64,000 nucleotides of DNA, from NCBI GenBank assembly GCA_050740315.1, contig JBOIDC010000005.1:1-64000 (forward strand), given 5' to 3'. The notes beneath the pieces were generated by a model. The model did not search any database, was not told the origin of the DNA, and saw only the letters and a program-made list of their open reading frames with translations. Source of the stretch: JACCYU01 sp050740315. GTDB lineage: Bacteria; Pseudomonadota; Gammaproteobacteria; JACCYU01. This document shows, in pieces, positions 16,399-24,965 of this stretch (the stretch's first letter is position 1; the number at the start of each line of letters is the position of its first letter). A program made the position numbers and the translations under genes.

Positions 16399-17298
16399 AT
16401 GCCGGAATTGATAATCGATAAGGCGTCGAGCCATGCTCCGGTCGCGGTCGGCGGGATCGGCGGCAGCGGAACGCGGTTGATTGCACGAATGCTCCGTCGG
16501 CTGGGTTACTACATGGGCGGCGATCTCAACGAGGCCAGTGACAACCTCTGGTTCACACTCTTGTTCAAGCGCGCTGAGCTTTTTGCCGCACGCAATGGGC
16601 AAACTGATTTCGATCAAGCGGTCGACGTCTTCCGAGCCCTGATGTGCGAGAGCGTCCCGCTAACCAGTGATCAAAAGATCTTCGTTCGCAGCTTAGCAGT
16701 CATGGACCGACCGCAACATTCGGCTGCGTGGTTGCGTCAGCGGGTCGGGTCTTTATTATCGGCGGCGCGTGAAGAGCGCCCGCCCCTTGCCTGGGGATGG
16801 AAGGAGCCTAATACGCACGTGTTCCTCGATCGCCTCGAAAGCGCTTTTCCCGGGATGAGGTACGTTCATGTTATGCGAAACGGCCTGGATATGGCATATA
16901 GCAGAAACCAGAATCAGCTTGGGCTCTGGGGCCCCAATTTCTTCGGCGGACAGGAATTTAATATCACCCCACGCTGGTCTCTCAAGTATTGGTGTTACGT
17001 GCACCGTAGGATTGCCCGCCTCGGCGAACAATTAATGCCGGAGCGGTTCATGTTGCTCAACTACGATGAGTTCTGCGCCGCTCCTCGAGCAGGCGTCAAG
17101 GCTTTCCTTCATTTTCTCGGCTTGGCTGTTGACCCATCGATACAAGCGTCCCTAACAGCGCTGGTGCGTAGGCAGCCAAGTTCGACAAGGAGATTCAGCC
17201 AGCACGGTCTTCAGCCGTTTGATCCCGAGGACGTGGCTTGCGTCGCAAGTTTCGGTTTTGACACTATGGTCGATGGCCCTAAGCCGGACACGCAATGA
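16399..17298 (+). CDS. Sulfotransferase family protein
   Basis: The 299-residue product shows VAVGGIGGSGTRLIARML near residue 15 as the 5'-phosphosulfate loop, LAWGWKEPNTHVFL near residue 131, and YVHVMRNGLDMAYSRNQNQL near residue 155 as the 3'-phosphate site with Arg, Asp and Ser in register. LLNYDEFCAAPRAGVKAFLHFLGL completes the fold pattern. A good AAAGGAG ribosome-binding site lies just before the ATG. The N-terminal loop differs from the other sulfotransferases in the window, so this is a separate subfamily rather than a recent duplicate. Confidence 0.85.
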   Translation: MPELIIDKASSHAPVAVGGIGGSGTRLIARMLRRLGYYMGGDLNEASDNLWFTLLFKRAELFAARNGQTDFDQAVDVFRALMCESVPLTSDQKIFVRSLAVMDRPQHSAAWLRQRVGSLLSAAREERPPLAWGWKEPNTHVFLDRLESAFPGMRYVHVMRNGLDMAYSRNQNQLGLWGPNFFGGQEFNITPRWSLKYWCYVHRRIARLGEQLMPERFMLLNYDEFCAAPRAGVKAFLHFLGLAVDPSIQASLTALVRRQPSSTRRFSQHGLQPFDPEDVACVASFGFDTMVDGPKPDTQ

Positions 17299-17300
17299 CT

Positions 17301-17312
17301 AACGATATCGTT
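17301..17312. repeat. 12-base perfect palindrome after a sulfotransferase gene
   Basis: AACGATATCGTT begins three bases after the stop at 17298. No T run follows. It may be an operator or a transcript-end structure, or chance. Confidence 0.2.
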
Positions 17313-17380
17313 GCGCACCTAAATCACCGATAACGGTTCTATATACGCCTCACGCAGGTAATCATCGCGGGTGCACCCCC

Positions 17381-18115
17381 ATGTCCAAGAAAATCTTCAT
17401 TATCGGCACCGGTAGATCCGGCACCCATTGGATTGGTTATATCCTCGCCCGGCATGCGGAGATTCGCGCCACGATAGAGATTAAGCCTGCGTTTGATTGG
17501 GTTACAGAGATGGCGCTGAATCCTGCGACTCGTCACCGGCTGTTTCCAAGGCTCGTGCGCTATTACCGACGGCAACATTTTCTCGCGGTTCCTCGTCACT
17601 ACATGGACAAAAGCCATCCCAATATCTGGCTCGCCGAAAAGCTCGCAGCAACCTTCGATGACGCGGTTTTCGTGGGCATGCAAAGGAACCCATATGCTAC
17701 GGTTGCGAGCATGCTGCGCCACAAAGGTGTGTTGAAGTGGCAGGAAAGATGGAGTGAGTTCCCAACACCGAACCCATTTCTGGGCATCACCGATGAGCGG
17801 ATAACCAGGTACGGCAGGCTGCCTCTGGCGCAAAGGTGCGCCATGAGGTGGCGTTCGCACAAGCAGCAACTGGAGTATTTGCAAGGTGTGTTGAAGGATA
17901 GGCTATTCGTTATTCAGTATGAGGAACTCGCCACACAGACGCGGCCTGTGCTCGCGTGCCTAAACAAGTTTCTAAGTTTGTCGTCTGCCATACCGATGCC
18001 GGAGATCAAAACGGCGTCCGTTGACAAATGGCAAGAGCAATTGAGTGACGTAGAAATCGAACAGGTCGCCGCGGGTTTGGCTGACGCGCCGGCTCAGCCG
18101 CTATCGCGGGCGTAG
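17381..18115 (+). CDS. Sulfotransferase family protein
   Basis: The 244-residue protein opens with IFIIGTGRSGTHWIGYIL, the canonical bacterial 5'-phosphosulfate loop (GTGRSGT). It then has YMDKSHPNIWLAEKL and VFVGMQRNPYATVASMLRH for the 3'-phosphate site, followed by FVIQYEELATQ. This is the sixth sulfotransferase-type domain in about 10 kb. It stands between another sulfotransferase and a pyruvyl transferase, which points to a block devoted to adding negative charge to a glycan. The substrate cannot be deduced. Confidence 0.85.
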   Translation: MSKKIFIIGTGRSGTHWIGYILARHAEIRATIEIKPAFDWVTEMALNPATRHRLFPRLVRYYRRQHFLAVPRHYMDKSHPNIWLAEKLAATFDDAVFVGMQRNPYATVASMLRHKGVLKWQERWSEFPTPNPFLGITDERITRYGRLPLAQRCAMRWRSHKQQLEYLQGVLKDRLFVIQYEELATQTRPVLACLNKFLSLSSAIPMPEIKTASVDKWQEQLSDVEIEQVAAGLADAPAQPLSRA

Positions 18116-18251
18116 GTTGCCGCCGGGTCAATAGCTTGTCCCTTGCCGCGCTCGCTGACGTTCATTTTTGTGGCTGTCTGCGCATGCGGTGCCGTGTATT
18201 GAACTTGCCGCTGACCGTTATTGGATCGCTCTTGATGTGCTTGCGCAAGTC

Positions 18252-19022
18252 ATGATCGTCAAGTTACGGTATTTCACCAAGCGCCCCAACTGGGGCGATG
18301 CATTGAATCCTTATTTGATCAAAAAGCTGATCGGGGTCGACGTGCTTCGCTACGGCCAGCAGCCCCCTCCAGCAGGGACGCACCTGCTTGCGATGGGCAG
18401 CATCCTTCACTGGGCGAACGCGGATTCGATCGTATGGGGGACCGGGGCGGTATCTCCTGCCGCTCGCTTGCCCACGAGGCCAAGCAGAATTTTGGCCGTT
18501 AGGGGACCGCTCACCCGTCAGATATGCTTGAAGCATGACATCGGCTGTCCGGAAGTCTATGGCGATCCGGCGCTGCTGTTGCCCCGTATTTACGCACCGT
18601 CCGCGCGGCGGGAGCGTTATGATGTGGGCGTCATTCTGCATTATGTGGACAAACAGTCAGAATTCGCGCAGAGATGTCGGGCCGAGTGCGTGAAGCTTAT
18701 TGACGTTTATGCAGATACCGAGCAATTCGTGGACGAAGTTTGCAGCTGCGCAGCGGTTCTGTCGTCGTCCTTGCACGGGCTGATTTGCGCCGATGCTTAT
18801 GGAGTTCCCTCGAAATGGATAGAGGTCTCGAATAAGGTAATCGGACAAGGATTCAAGTTTAGAGATTACTATGCCTCTGTAGGCCGGCCTTGGGAGCAAT
18901 CCGCGAAGGTTGGCGGGGGCACGAACATCGCCGCGCTGAGTGCGTTGTGCGATCTCAGAACGCCCAGCCTAGATGGTGACGCGCTGAAGCAGGTGCTTAT
19001 GACATATATAAGTGGGCACTAG
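18252..19022 (+). CDS. Polysaccharide pyruvyl transferase family protein
   Basis: Members of this family (CsaB, WcaK, ExoV-like) move pyruvate from phosphoenolpyruvate to a sugar as a ketal, adding a carboxylate. The 256-residue protein has the typical N-terminal NWGDALNPYLIKKL, MGSILHWA, VWGTGAV, LAVRGPLTRQICL, VYGDPALLLPRIY and the C-terminal LSSSLHGLICADAYGVPSKWI (conserved SxHG). I start it at the ATG that begins MIVKLRYF; a longer frame exists upstream but shows no family similarity. The next gene follows by four bases. Confidence 0.88.
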   Translation: MIVKLRYFTKRPNWGDALNPYLIKKLIGVDVLRYGQQPPPAGTHLLAMGSILHWANADSIVWGTGAVSPAARLPTRPSRILAVRGPLTRQICLKHDIGCPEVYGDPALLLPRIYAPSARRERYDVGVILHYVDKQSEFAQRCRAECVKLIDVYADTEQFVDEVCSCAAVLSSSLHGLICADAYGVPSKWIEVSNKVIGQGFKFRDYYASVGRPWEQSAKVGGGTNIAALSALCDLRTPSLDGDALKQVLMTYISGH

Positions 19023-19026
19023 GGCA

Positions 19027-19824
19027 ATGAGAATAACCGCTATCTTGTGTGTAAGAAATGAAGAAAGGCATCTCGACACTACGCTGACTCACCTGGTGTC
19101 GTCCGATATTCAGTTGGCAATTATCGATCATGATTCAACCGATGCGACCTCCGCGATATACGCCAAATACCGTAAGCACATCGTTTATGAGGCAAAGCTG
19201 CGGTACACAGGCGCATTCAGCCTAACCGAGCAACTGGCAGCCAAGGCAGAGGCAATGCGCAACATTTCCTCCGACTGGTTTATTCATCAGGACGCGGACG
19301 AAATATTGCAATCGCCCCGCAAGAACGAAAATCTGAGGGACGGTATCCTGCGCAGCGCCAGAGAAGGATTTAACGTCATCAACTTTGATGAATTTGTCTT
19401 TATCCCCGGCGGGATTGAGGATAAGTTCGCGTATCAAGATTTCTATCAAGAAATGCTGCTTTATTATTTTTTTGAGCCGAAACCGCGCAGGCTCATGAGG
19501 GCATGGAAAAATGAGCCGGGCACTGCGCAGGCTGGAGGAGGGCATCGGTTGCGCGTGAGCGATCTGAGCCTTTGCCCCGAAAATTTCATACTACGCCACT
19601 ATATCTGTTTAAGCGCTGAGCATATGCGGAGTAAATATGCTTCGCGGGTGTACGCTAAAGAAGACCTCGACAAAGGATGGCATGGCAAACGGCTGAATAT
19701 CGATTTTGAGCGGATTTCGCTGCCCGGCAATGAGCAACTCAAGCATCTCCGATATGCGGATGATAAAATGTTCGACAAGTCGAACCCGTGGAGGAAACAC
19801 TTCTGGGAAACCACCAGTTCGTAA
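19027..19824 (+). CDS. GT2 family glycosyltransferase
   Basis: The 265-residue glycosyltransferase has ITAILCVRNEERHLDTTL at the N-terminus, the first acidic site IIDHDSTDAT and the DxD-like HQDADEIL near residue 90. It is AT-rich through the middle (19381-19500 about 42% G+C by hand count), unlike the chromosome around it, and so is a good candidate for a recently acquired gene. Start chosen at the ATG four bases after the pyruvyl transferase stop; a GTG at 19012 would overlap that gene. Donor and acceptor unknown. Confidence 0.85.
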   Translation: MRITAILCVRNEERHLDTTLTHLVSSDIQLAIIDHDSTDATSAIYAKYRKHIVYEAKLRYTGAFSLTEQLAAKAEAMRNISSDWFIHQDADEILQSPRKNENLRDGILRSAREGFNVINFDEFVFIPGGIEDKFAYQDFYQEMLLYYFFEPKPRRLMRAWKNEPGTAQAGGGHRLRVSDLSLCPENFILRHYICLSAEHMRSKYASRVYAKEDLDKGWHGKRLNIDFERISLPGNEQLKHLRYADDKMFDKSNPWRKHFWETTSS

Positions 19825-19933
19825 ACGGCGGATGGCTCGCTCAATCGATCGAGTTTGCGGCAATACGATAGTCTCATTCGCTGCGAAATCTTCTTAAGGA
19901 GCGCGATCTGGAAATGTTCAGACACCGGTTGTT

Positions 19934-20764
19934 GTGTCGTCTACGCTCGCTGTCGCTATAGTTACTCACGCCCCGGATTTTTGCACCTTAAGCGATACGG
20001 TCGATTGTCTTATGCGATCGCTGAATCACGCGAGGGACAAGAATGCCGTCGGTGTCGCTAACCTGTTCATCGTTGATAACGGGCCGGCATTGGGCTCTGC
20101 GCGGGAACTGTCTACGTTGATGGAGGCGTCATGTGCGTATCCCGACGTGGTTTGGCAAGTGATCACCGGCCACGGCAACGTCGGCTATGGTCAGGGTCAC
20201 AACATGGCGATCGCACAATCGACGGCCGATTATCATCTGATTCTGAACCCCGACGTGCTGGTCGCGGAGGACGCGATCGTTAATGCCGTCGAGTTCATGG
20301 TTCAAAATCCTGACGTTGGATTGCTGGCGCCGGCGTTCGTCACGGCAGATGGCAGCTTGCATCATCTGTGCAAGTCGTATCCCACGGTCATCGATCTGGC
20401 CTTGCGCGGTTTCGCCCCGGGCCCGGTCAAGAACGTCGCGCGCCGCCGCCTGGCCCGCTACGAAATGCAGGCCATCGATCCCTACGCGGCGCGTCGCGGC
20501 GTGCCGCTCATCAGCGGCAGCTTTATGTTTTTCCGGCGGCGCGTGCTGGCGCTGACGGGCGGCTTTTCGAGAGACTATTTTTTGTATTTCGAAGACTTTG
20601 ACCTGTCGCTGCGGGCGGCTGAGTTCGCGACCATAGCCTACGTTCCCACCGTGCGGATCGTGCACAAGGGCGGCTACGCGAGCAGGAAAGGGCTCAAGCA
20701 CTGGTGGATGTTCGGGCGCTCGGCGTTCACTTTTTTTTCCCGGCACGGCTGGAAATGGGTCTGA
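19934..20764 (+). CDS. GT2 family glycosyltransferase (rhamnosyltransferase-like)
   Basis: The 276-residue enzyme has AVAIVTHAPDF, FIVDNGPALGS, GHGNVGYGQGHNMAI, the nucleotide-sugar site LILNPDVLVAEDAI, SGSFMFFRRRVLAL and FLYFEDFDLSLRAAE. This set matches the WbbL/WcaA-like group, which often transfers rhamnose. It starts at a GTG at 19934 and lies 20 bases before the epimerase gene, so it probably belongs to the WbpV/WbpL/WbpM-like transcription unit that follows. Confidence 0.85.
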   Translation: MSSTLAVAIVTHAPDFCTLSDTVDCLMRSLNHARDKNAVGVANLFIVDNGPALGSARELSTLMEASCAYPDVVWQVITGHGNVGYGQGHNMAIAQSTADYHLILNPDVLVAEDAIVNAVEFMVQNPDVGLLAPAFVTADGSLHHLCKSYPTVIDLALRGFAPGPVKNVARRRLARYEMQAIDPYAARRGVPLISGSFMFFRRRVLALTGGFSRDYFLYFEDFDLSLRAAEFATIAYVPTVRIVHKGGYASRKGLKHWWMFGRSAFTFFSRHGWKWV

Positions 20765-20784
20765 GCCGCGTCCGAGTCCGTGCG

Positions 20785-21762
20785 ATGAAGACCGTGCTGA
20801 TTACCGGCGCCAACGGGTTTGTCGGGTCGGCGTTGTGTCCGTTGCTGGCCGCGCGCGGATACCGCGTTACGGGCGCGGCGCGCGCACCAGGGCGAGCCGT
20901 GGATGGCGTACGACAGGTTTTCATCGGCGATATCGCTGGTGCCACCGACTGGCGCGATCACCTCGCAGGCGTGAGCGTAATCGTGCATCTGGCCGCGCGC
21001 ACGCAGGCCGCCGGCGGCGCTGAAAATCTGACCGAGTTGCGCCGGACGAACGTCGACGCCACTGAAAATCTGGCGCGTCAGGCTGCGGCCGCGGGCGTGC
21101 GCCGCTTTGTTTTCGCCAGTAGCATCAAGGTCAACGGCGAGCTGACGCATGGTCGCGGTTTCACTGCCGGCGATGCCCCGTCACCGATGGATGCTTACGC
21201 GGTTTCCAAGCGCGACGCCGAGCAGCGGTTGCAAAGCGTCGCCGCCGAGACCGGTCTGGAAGTCGTGTCGGTCAGGCCGCCGCTGGTATACGGGCCGGGA
21301 GTAGGCGGCAACTTCCTGCGCCTGCTGCAGTGGGTCGATCGCGGCCTGCCGCTACCGGTGGCGACCGTGAGCAACCGGCGCAGTCTCATCGCCTTGGATA
21401 ACCTCGTGGACGTTTTGCTGCAGTGCGTTCATCATCCGGCTGCCGCCGGCCGGACGTGGCTTATCAGCGATGGCGAGGATTTGTCCACCCCGCAGTTGCT
21501 GCGCCTGATCGCCGGTGCGATGAATCGCCGCCTGCGTCTGTGGCCGGCGCCGCTTTCGATGATCCGTCTGATGGCGCGCGCGATGGGCCGGCGCGAGACC
21601 TTCGAGCGCCTGTGCGGCTCGTTACAAGTCGATGTGAGCGAAGCGCGTGAGGTGCTCGGATGGCAGCCGCGCGTGCGCGCCGACGCGGCGATCGCGCGCT
21701 GTGTAGCCTGGTATCTTGCCTCTCGCGCCACGCGCGCGCGGGGGCTGAGGCGGGGATTTTGA
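20785..21762 (+). CDS. NAD-dependent sugar epimerase/dehydratase (WbpV/WbiG-like)
   Basis: The 325-residue extended short-chain dehydrogenase has VLITGANGFVGS at its start, VIVHLAARTQ, FASSIKVNGE and the catalytic YAVSKRDAE, then VSVRPPLVYGPG. Its place directly ahead of a WbpL-like transferase and a WbpM-like dehydratase matches loci in which WbpV makes UDP-D-FucNAc or UDP-D-QuiNAc from the WbpM product. That product assignment is by context. The ATG at 20785 lies 20 bases after the glycosyltransferase stop. Confidence 0.85.
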   Translation: MKTVLITGANGFVGSALCPLLAARGYRVTGAARAPGRAVDGVRQVFIGDIAGATDWRDHLAGVSVIVHLAARTQAAGGAENLTELRRTNVDATENLARQAAAAGVRRFVFASSIKVNGELTHGRGFTAGDAPSPMDAYAVSKRDAEQRLQSVAAETGLEVVSVRPPLVYGPGVGGNFLRLLQWVDRGLPLPVATVSNRRSLIALDNLVDVLLQCVHHPAAAGRTWLISDGEDLSTPQLLRLIAGAMNRRLRLWPAPLSMIRLMARAMGRRETFERLCGSLQVDVSEAREVLGWQPRVRADAAIARCVAWYLASRATRARGLRRGF

Positions 21763-21788
21763 CACCCGGACCATGAAGCTGCAAAAAC

Positions 21789-22808
21789 TTGGATAAGGCG
21801 CTGGCAGCGCTGTTGCTGGCCGCGACGTTTGCCGGTTCTTTTGCCGCCACCGGAAACATTCGCCGGTACGCGCTCAGGCATCGCCATCTGGATGCGCCCG
21901 GCCCGCGCAGCTCGCATTCCGAACCAATGCCTCAGAGCGGCGGAGCGGCGATCGTGGTGCCGTTTCTCTGCGCTGCATTGGTGCTGTTTCTGTTCGGCGC
22001 CATGCCGTCCATGCTTTTCATGGCACTGTTCGGCGGCGGAGCGGCCGTGGCGGCTATCGGTTTGTGGGATGACCGCACACCGGTGCCCGCGGGTTTGCGA
22101 ATCGCAGTGCACTTCGCGGCCAGCGCCTGGGCGATGTATTGTCTGGGCGGTCTTTCGCCGTTGCCGTTTGGCGACATTTCTTTGGATCTGGGACCCGCGG
22201 GTTATGTTGCTGGAGCGGTTGCGGGCGCATGGCTGTTGAATCTTTACAATTTCATGGACGGCATCGATGGTCTCGCGGCCGGCGAGGCTATCGCGGTGTT
22301 GGGGTGTGCCTGCCTTATTATTGCCGCCGCCAATCCGGATGAGAGTTTGCTGTATCTTGGCCTGCTGGGCGCGGCCACTTTGGGTTTTTTGCCCTGGAAC
22401 TGGCCGCCGGCACGCATCTTCATGGGGGATATCGGCAGCGGGTTTTTGGGTTTCGGGCTGGCCGTGTTGGCAATTTACACGGCAAATTCGGGCGCGCTTT
22501 CGATCTGGAGCTGGGTTATCCTATTGAGCGTATTCATCGTCGATGCAACTGTCACCCTGCTAAGACGAATCATAAACGGGGAACGATGGTACCTGGCTCA
22601 TCGCAGTCACGCTTATCAGCACGCGGCTATCAGGTGGCGCTCGCACCAGTCGGTTACGCTGGCTGTGCTCGCCATCGATGTTGTATGGCTGCTACCATTG
22701 GCATGGTATGTGAATAACCATTCTGACTCGGGGGTTGTCGTGGCCGGACTTGCGCTGGCGCCGCTGATCATCTTGGCGTTGGCGCTTGGGGCAGGTAAAA
22801 ACGGGTAA
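21789..22808 (+). CDS. Polyprenyl-phosphate sugar-1-phosphate transferase (WbpL/WecA-like, GT4)
   Basis: This integral membrane protein of 339 residues has about ten hydrophobic segments and starts chain synthesis by moving a sugar-1-phosphate onto undecaprenyl phosphate. Family motifs are visible: SSHSEPMPQSGGAAIVVP, AIGLWDDRTPVP, NFMDGIDGLAAGEA near residue 155 (the Mg/catalytic Asp region) and IFMGDIGSGFLGF near residue 210, with the late HRSHAYQHA in the cytoplasmic loop. The start is a TTG at 21789. It is flanked by the epimerase and the WbpM homologue, as in Pseudomonas O-antigen clusters. Confidence 0.92.
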   Translation: MDKALAALLLAATFAGSFAATGNIRRYALRHRHLDAPGPRSSHSEPMPQSGGAAIVVPFLCAALVLFLFGAMPSMLFMALFGGGAAVAAIGLWDDRTPVPAGLRIAVHFAASAWAMYCLGGLSPLPFGDISLDLGPAGYVAGAVAGAWLLNLYNFMDGIDGLAAGEAIAVLGCACLIIAAANPDESLLYLGLLGAATLGFLPWNWPPARIFMGDIGSGFLGFGLAVLAIYTANSGALSIWSWVILLSVFIVDATVTLLRRIINGERWYLAHRSHAYQHAAIRWRSHQSVTLAVLAIDVVWLLPLAWYVNNHSDSGVVVAGLALAPLIILALALGAGKNG

Positions 22809-22859
22809 GGACGCAATCTTGAATTGTCTGGCTCTAATCTCAGGAACTTAGCGCCTTAA

Positions 22860-24797
22860 ATGTTTAAGGCAATGCTTGTCAATCTGCCCAGAGGCGTAAA
22901 ACGCCTGCTTCTGGTTACGCTTGATACCGGTATTCTGCTATTTGCCGTATGGGCCGCGTTTGTTCTGCGTTTCGATAATTTCTGGCCGCTGTGGCTGGAA
23001 CAGCGGGTGTTGCTTTTCCCGCTGGCCGTCGTGATTTCCATCCCCGTGTTTTACGGGCTCGGGTTTTACCACTCCGTCATCCGCTTTCTGAACGGTCACG
23101 CCTTTGTCGGGATCGCGCAAGGTGCGACGATCAGCCTGCTGCTCATGATCGCCGTCTGGGTCTTCGGCCAGGGCCCGACTATGCCGCGCTCGGTGTGGGT
23201 CAATTTCTGGTTCGTCACGTTCGTGCTTATAAGCGGCTCTCGGCTGGTGGCGCGCTCCATTCTGCACAATCGCAATACGCGCATCAGCATGGGCAAGCGC
23301 GTGGCGATTTACGGTGCCGGCGAGGCGGGCATACAGCTTGCCCAGGCGTTGCAGCACAGCTGCGAATTTCGCCCGATGCTGTTTCTCGACGATCGCAAGG
23401 AGCTGCAGGGCGGCGAAATCCTGAGCCTGAAGGTCTATCCGCCCGAGCAGCTGGCGATTGTCATCCCGTATTTCCGCGTGACCGCGGTGCTGCTCGCGAT
23501 GCCTTCAATATCGCGCGAGCGGCGGCGCGAGATCATCAAGAGTCTGGAGCCGTTGCGCGTGCACGTAATGGTGGTGCCGGGGCTGACCGAACTGGCGAGC
23601 GGCATCAAGCGCGTCGATGATATCCGCGACGTGGACGTCGAGGACATCCTGGGGCGCGAGTCGGTCAAGCTGGATCCGCGGCTGCTGAGCTCGTGCATTC
23701 GCGGCAAGTCGGTGATGGTCACCGGCGGCGGCGGGTCAATCGGTTCGGAGCTGTGTCGTCAGATCGTCAGCCAGCAGCCACGGCGGCTGATCATCTGCGA
23801 GATCTCCGAATACGCGCTGTACAAGATCGAGCGTGAGCTGATCCGGCTGGTTAAAGCAGCCGGTCACTCGGTCGAGCTGGTGCCGATACTGGGCTCGGTG
23901 TGTCATCGCGAGCGCCTGCAGTCCATCATGACGGCCTTCGGCGTCCAAACCGTTTATCACGCAGCGGCTTACAAACATGTGCCGCTGGTCGAACACAATC
24001 CGCTGGCGGGGGTGCGCAACAACATCTTCGGCACTCACAGTGCGGCCATGGCGGCGCTCGCCAGCGGCGTGCAGACCTTTGTGCTGGTGTCCACCGACAA
24101 GGCGGTGCGGCCGACCAACGTGATGGGTGCGACCAAACGCTTCGCCGAGCTGGTACTGCAGGCGCTGGCGCAGCGCAAGCCCGCGACCCGTTTCTGCATG
24201 GTGCGGTTTGGCAACGTGCTGGCCTCCAGCGGTTCGGTGGTGCCGCTGTTTCGCGAGCAGATCCGCAGGGGCGGGCCGGTGACCGTCACGCACGAGGAAA
24301 TGACGCGCTATTTCATGACCATTCCCGAAGCGGCGCAATTGGTCATCCAGGCGGGCGCCAAGGCGCAGGGCGGCGACGTGTTCCTGCTTAACATGGGCGA
24401 ACCGATCAGGATCGTCGATCTGGCCAAGCACATGATCCGTCTGTACGGCTTCGAGGTGCGCGACGCGGACAACCCGGACGGTGACATCGAGTTGCGGTTC
24501 ACGGGTTTGCGGCCGGGCGAGAAGCTCTACGAGGAATTGCTGATCGGTGAGAACGTGTTGCCCACCGATCACCCGATGATCCTGCGCGCGCAGGAAGAGG
24601 TCGTATCCGCCGAGCGCATCGATTCTCTGCTGGGCCTGTTCGACGCGGCGGTCAAGGCGCTGGATCACGCCGCTGTCCGGCGCCTGCTGCTGGACTCGGT
24701 GCAGGGTTACGCGCCGCGCAACGGAATAGAAGACCACGTGTGGCTGGAGCAGGACAAGATCCTGGCGGCGGAGACCGCATCGTCCTCCGTTCACTAA
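22860..24797 (+). CDS. UDP-sugar 4,6-dehydratase, WbpM/CapD family
   Basis: The 645-residue membrane-anchored enzyme has four hydrophobic segments in the first 135 residues, a Rossmann-type VAIYGAGEAGIQLAQ near residue 150, and the catalytic SDR domain from about residue 285 with VTGGGGSIGSELCRQI. FVLVSTDKAVRPTNVMGATKR carries the Met-x3-Lys in place of the usual Tyr-x3-Lys, as in WbpM/FlaA1-type enzymes. GLRPGEKLYEELL is near the C-terminus. WbpM makes UDP-4-keto-6-deoxy-GlcNAc, feeding FucNAc or QuiNAc synthesis. Length and domain order are standard. Confidence 0.94.
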   Translation: MFKAMLVNLPRGVKRLLLVTLDTGILLFAVWAAFVLRFDNFWPLWLEQRVLLFPLAVVISIPVFYGLGFYHSVIRFLNGHAFVGIAQGATISLLLMIAVWVFGQGPTMPRSVWVNFWFVTFVLISGSRLVARSILHNRNTRISMGKRVAIYGAGEAGIQLAQALQHSCEFRPMLFLDDRKELQGGEILSLKVYPPEQLAIVIPYFRVTAVLLAMPSISRERRREIIKSLEPLRVHVMVVPGLTELASGIKRVDDIRDVDVEDILGRESVKLDPRLLSSCIRGKSVMVTGGGGSIGSELCRQIVSQQPRRLIICEISEYALYKIERELIRLVKAAGHSVELVPILGSVCHRERLQSIMTAFGVQTVYHAAAYKHVPLVEHNPLAGVRNNIFGTHSAAMAALASGVQTFVLVSTDKAVRPTNVMGATKRFAELVLQALAQRKPATRFCMVRFGNVLASSGSVVPLFREQIRRGGPVTVTHEEMTRYFMTIPEAAQLVIQAGAKAQGGDVFLLNMGEPIRIVDLAKHMIRLYGFEVRDADNPDGDIELRFTGLRPGEKLYEELLIGENVLPTDHPMILRAQEEVVSAERIDSLLGLFDAAVKALDHAAVRRLLLDSVQGYAPRNGIEDHVWLEQDKILAAETASSSVH

Positions 24798-24965
24798 ACC
24801 GGCATCCGTGTGCGCCGGCGATGTTGCCGAGCGCTGAAAAGCTCGCCATACTTTAGAGTCTTAATCGGGCCCGCGCCGCGCGCGGCCGGATCCGTTGAAT
24901 TTCCATCAGCTTTGCACGTGTCATCAAACGTGACAACACTCGAACCCAAGGGAAACTGAACCCCG

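Noticed and set aside
23736..24794. 352-codon open frame on the minus strand
   Set aside because: Antisense to the catalytic domain of the WbpM homologue.
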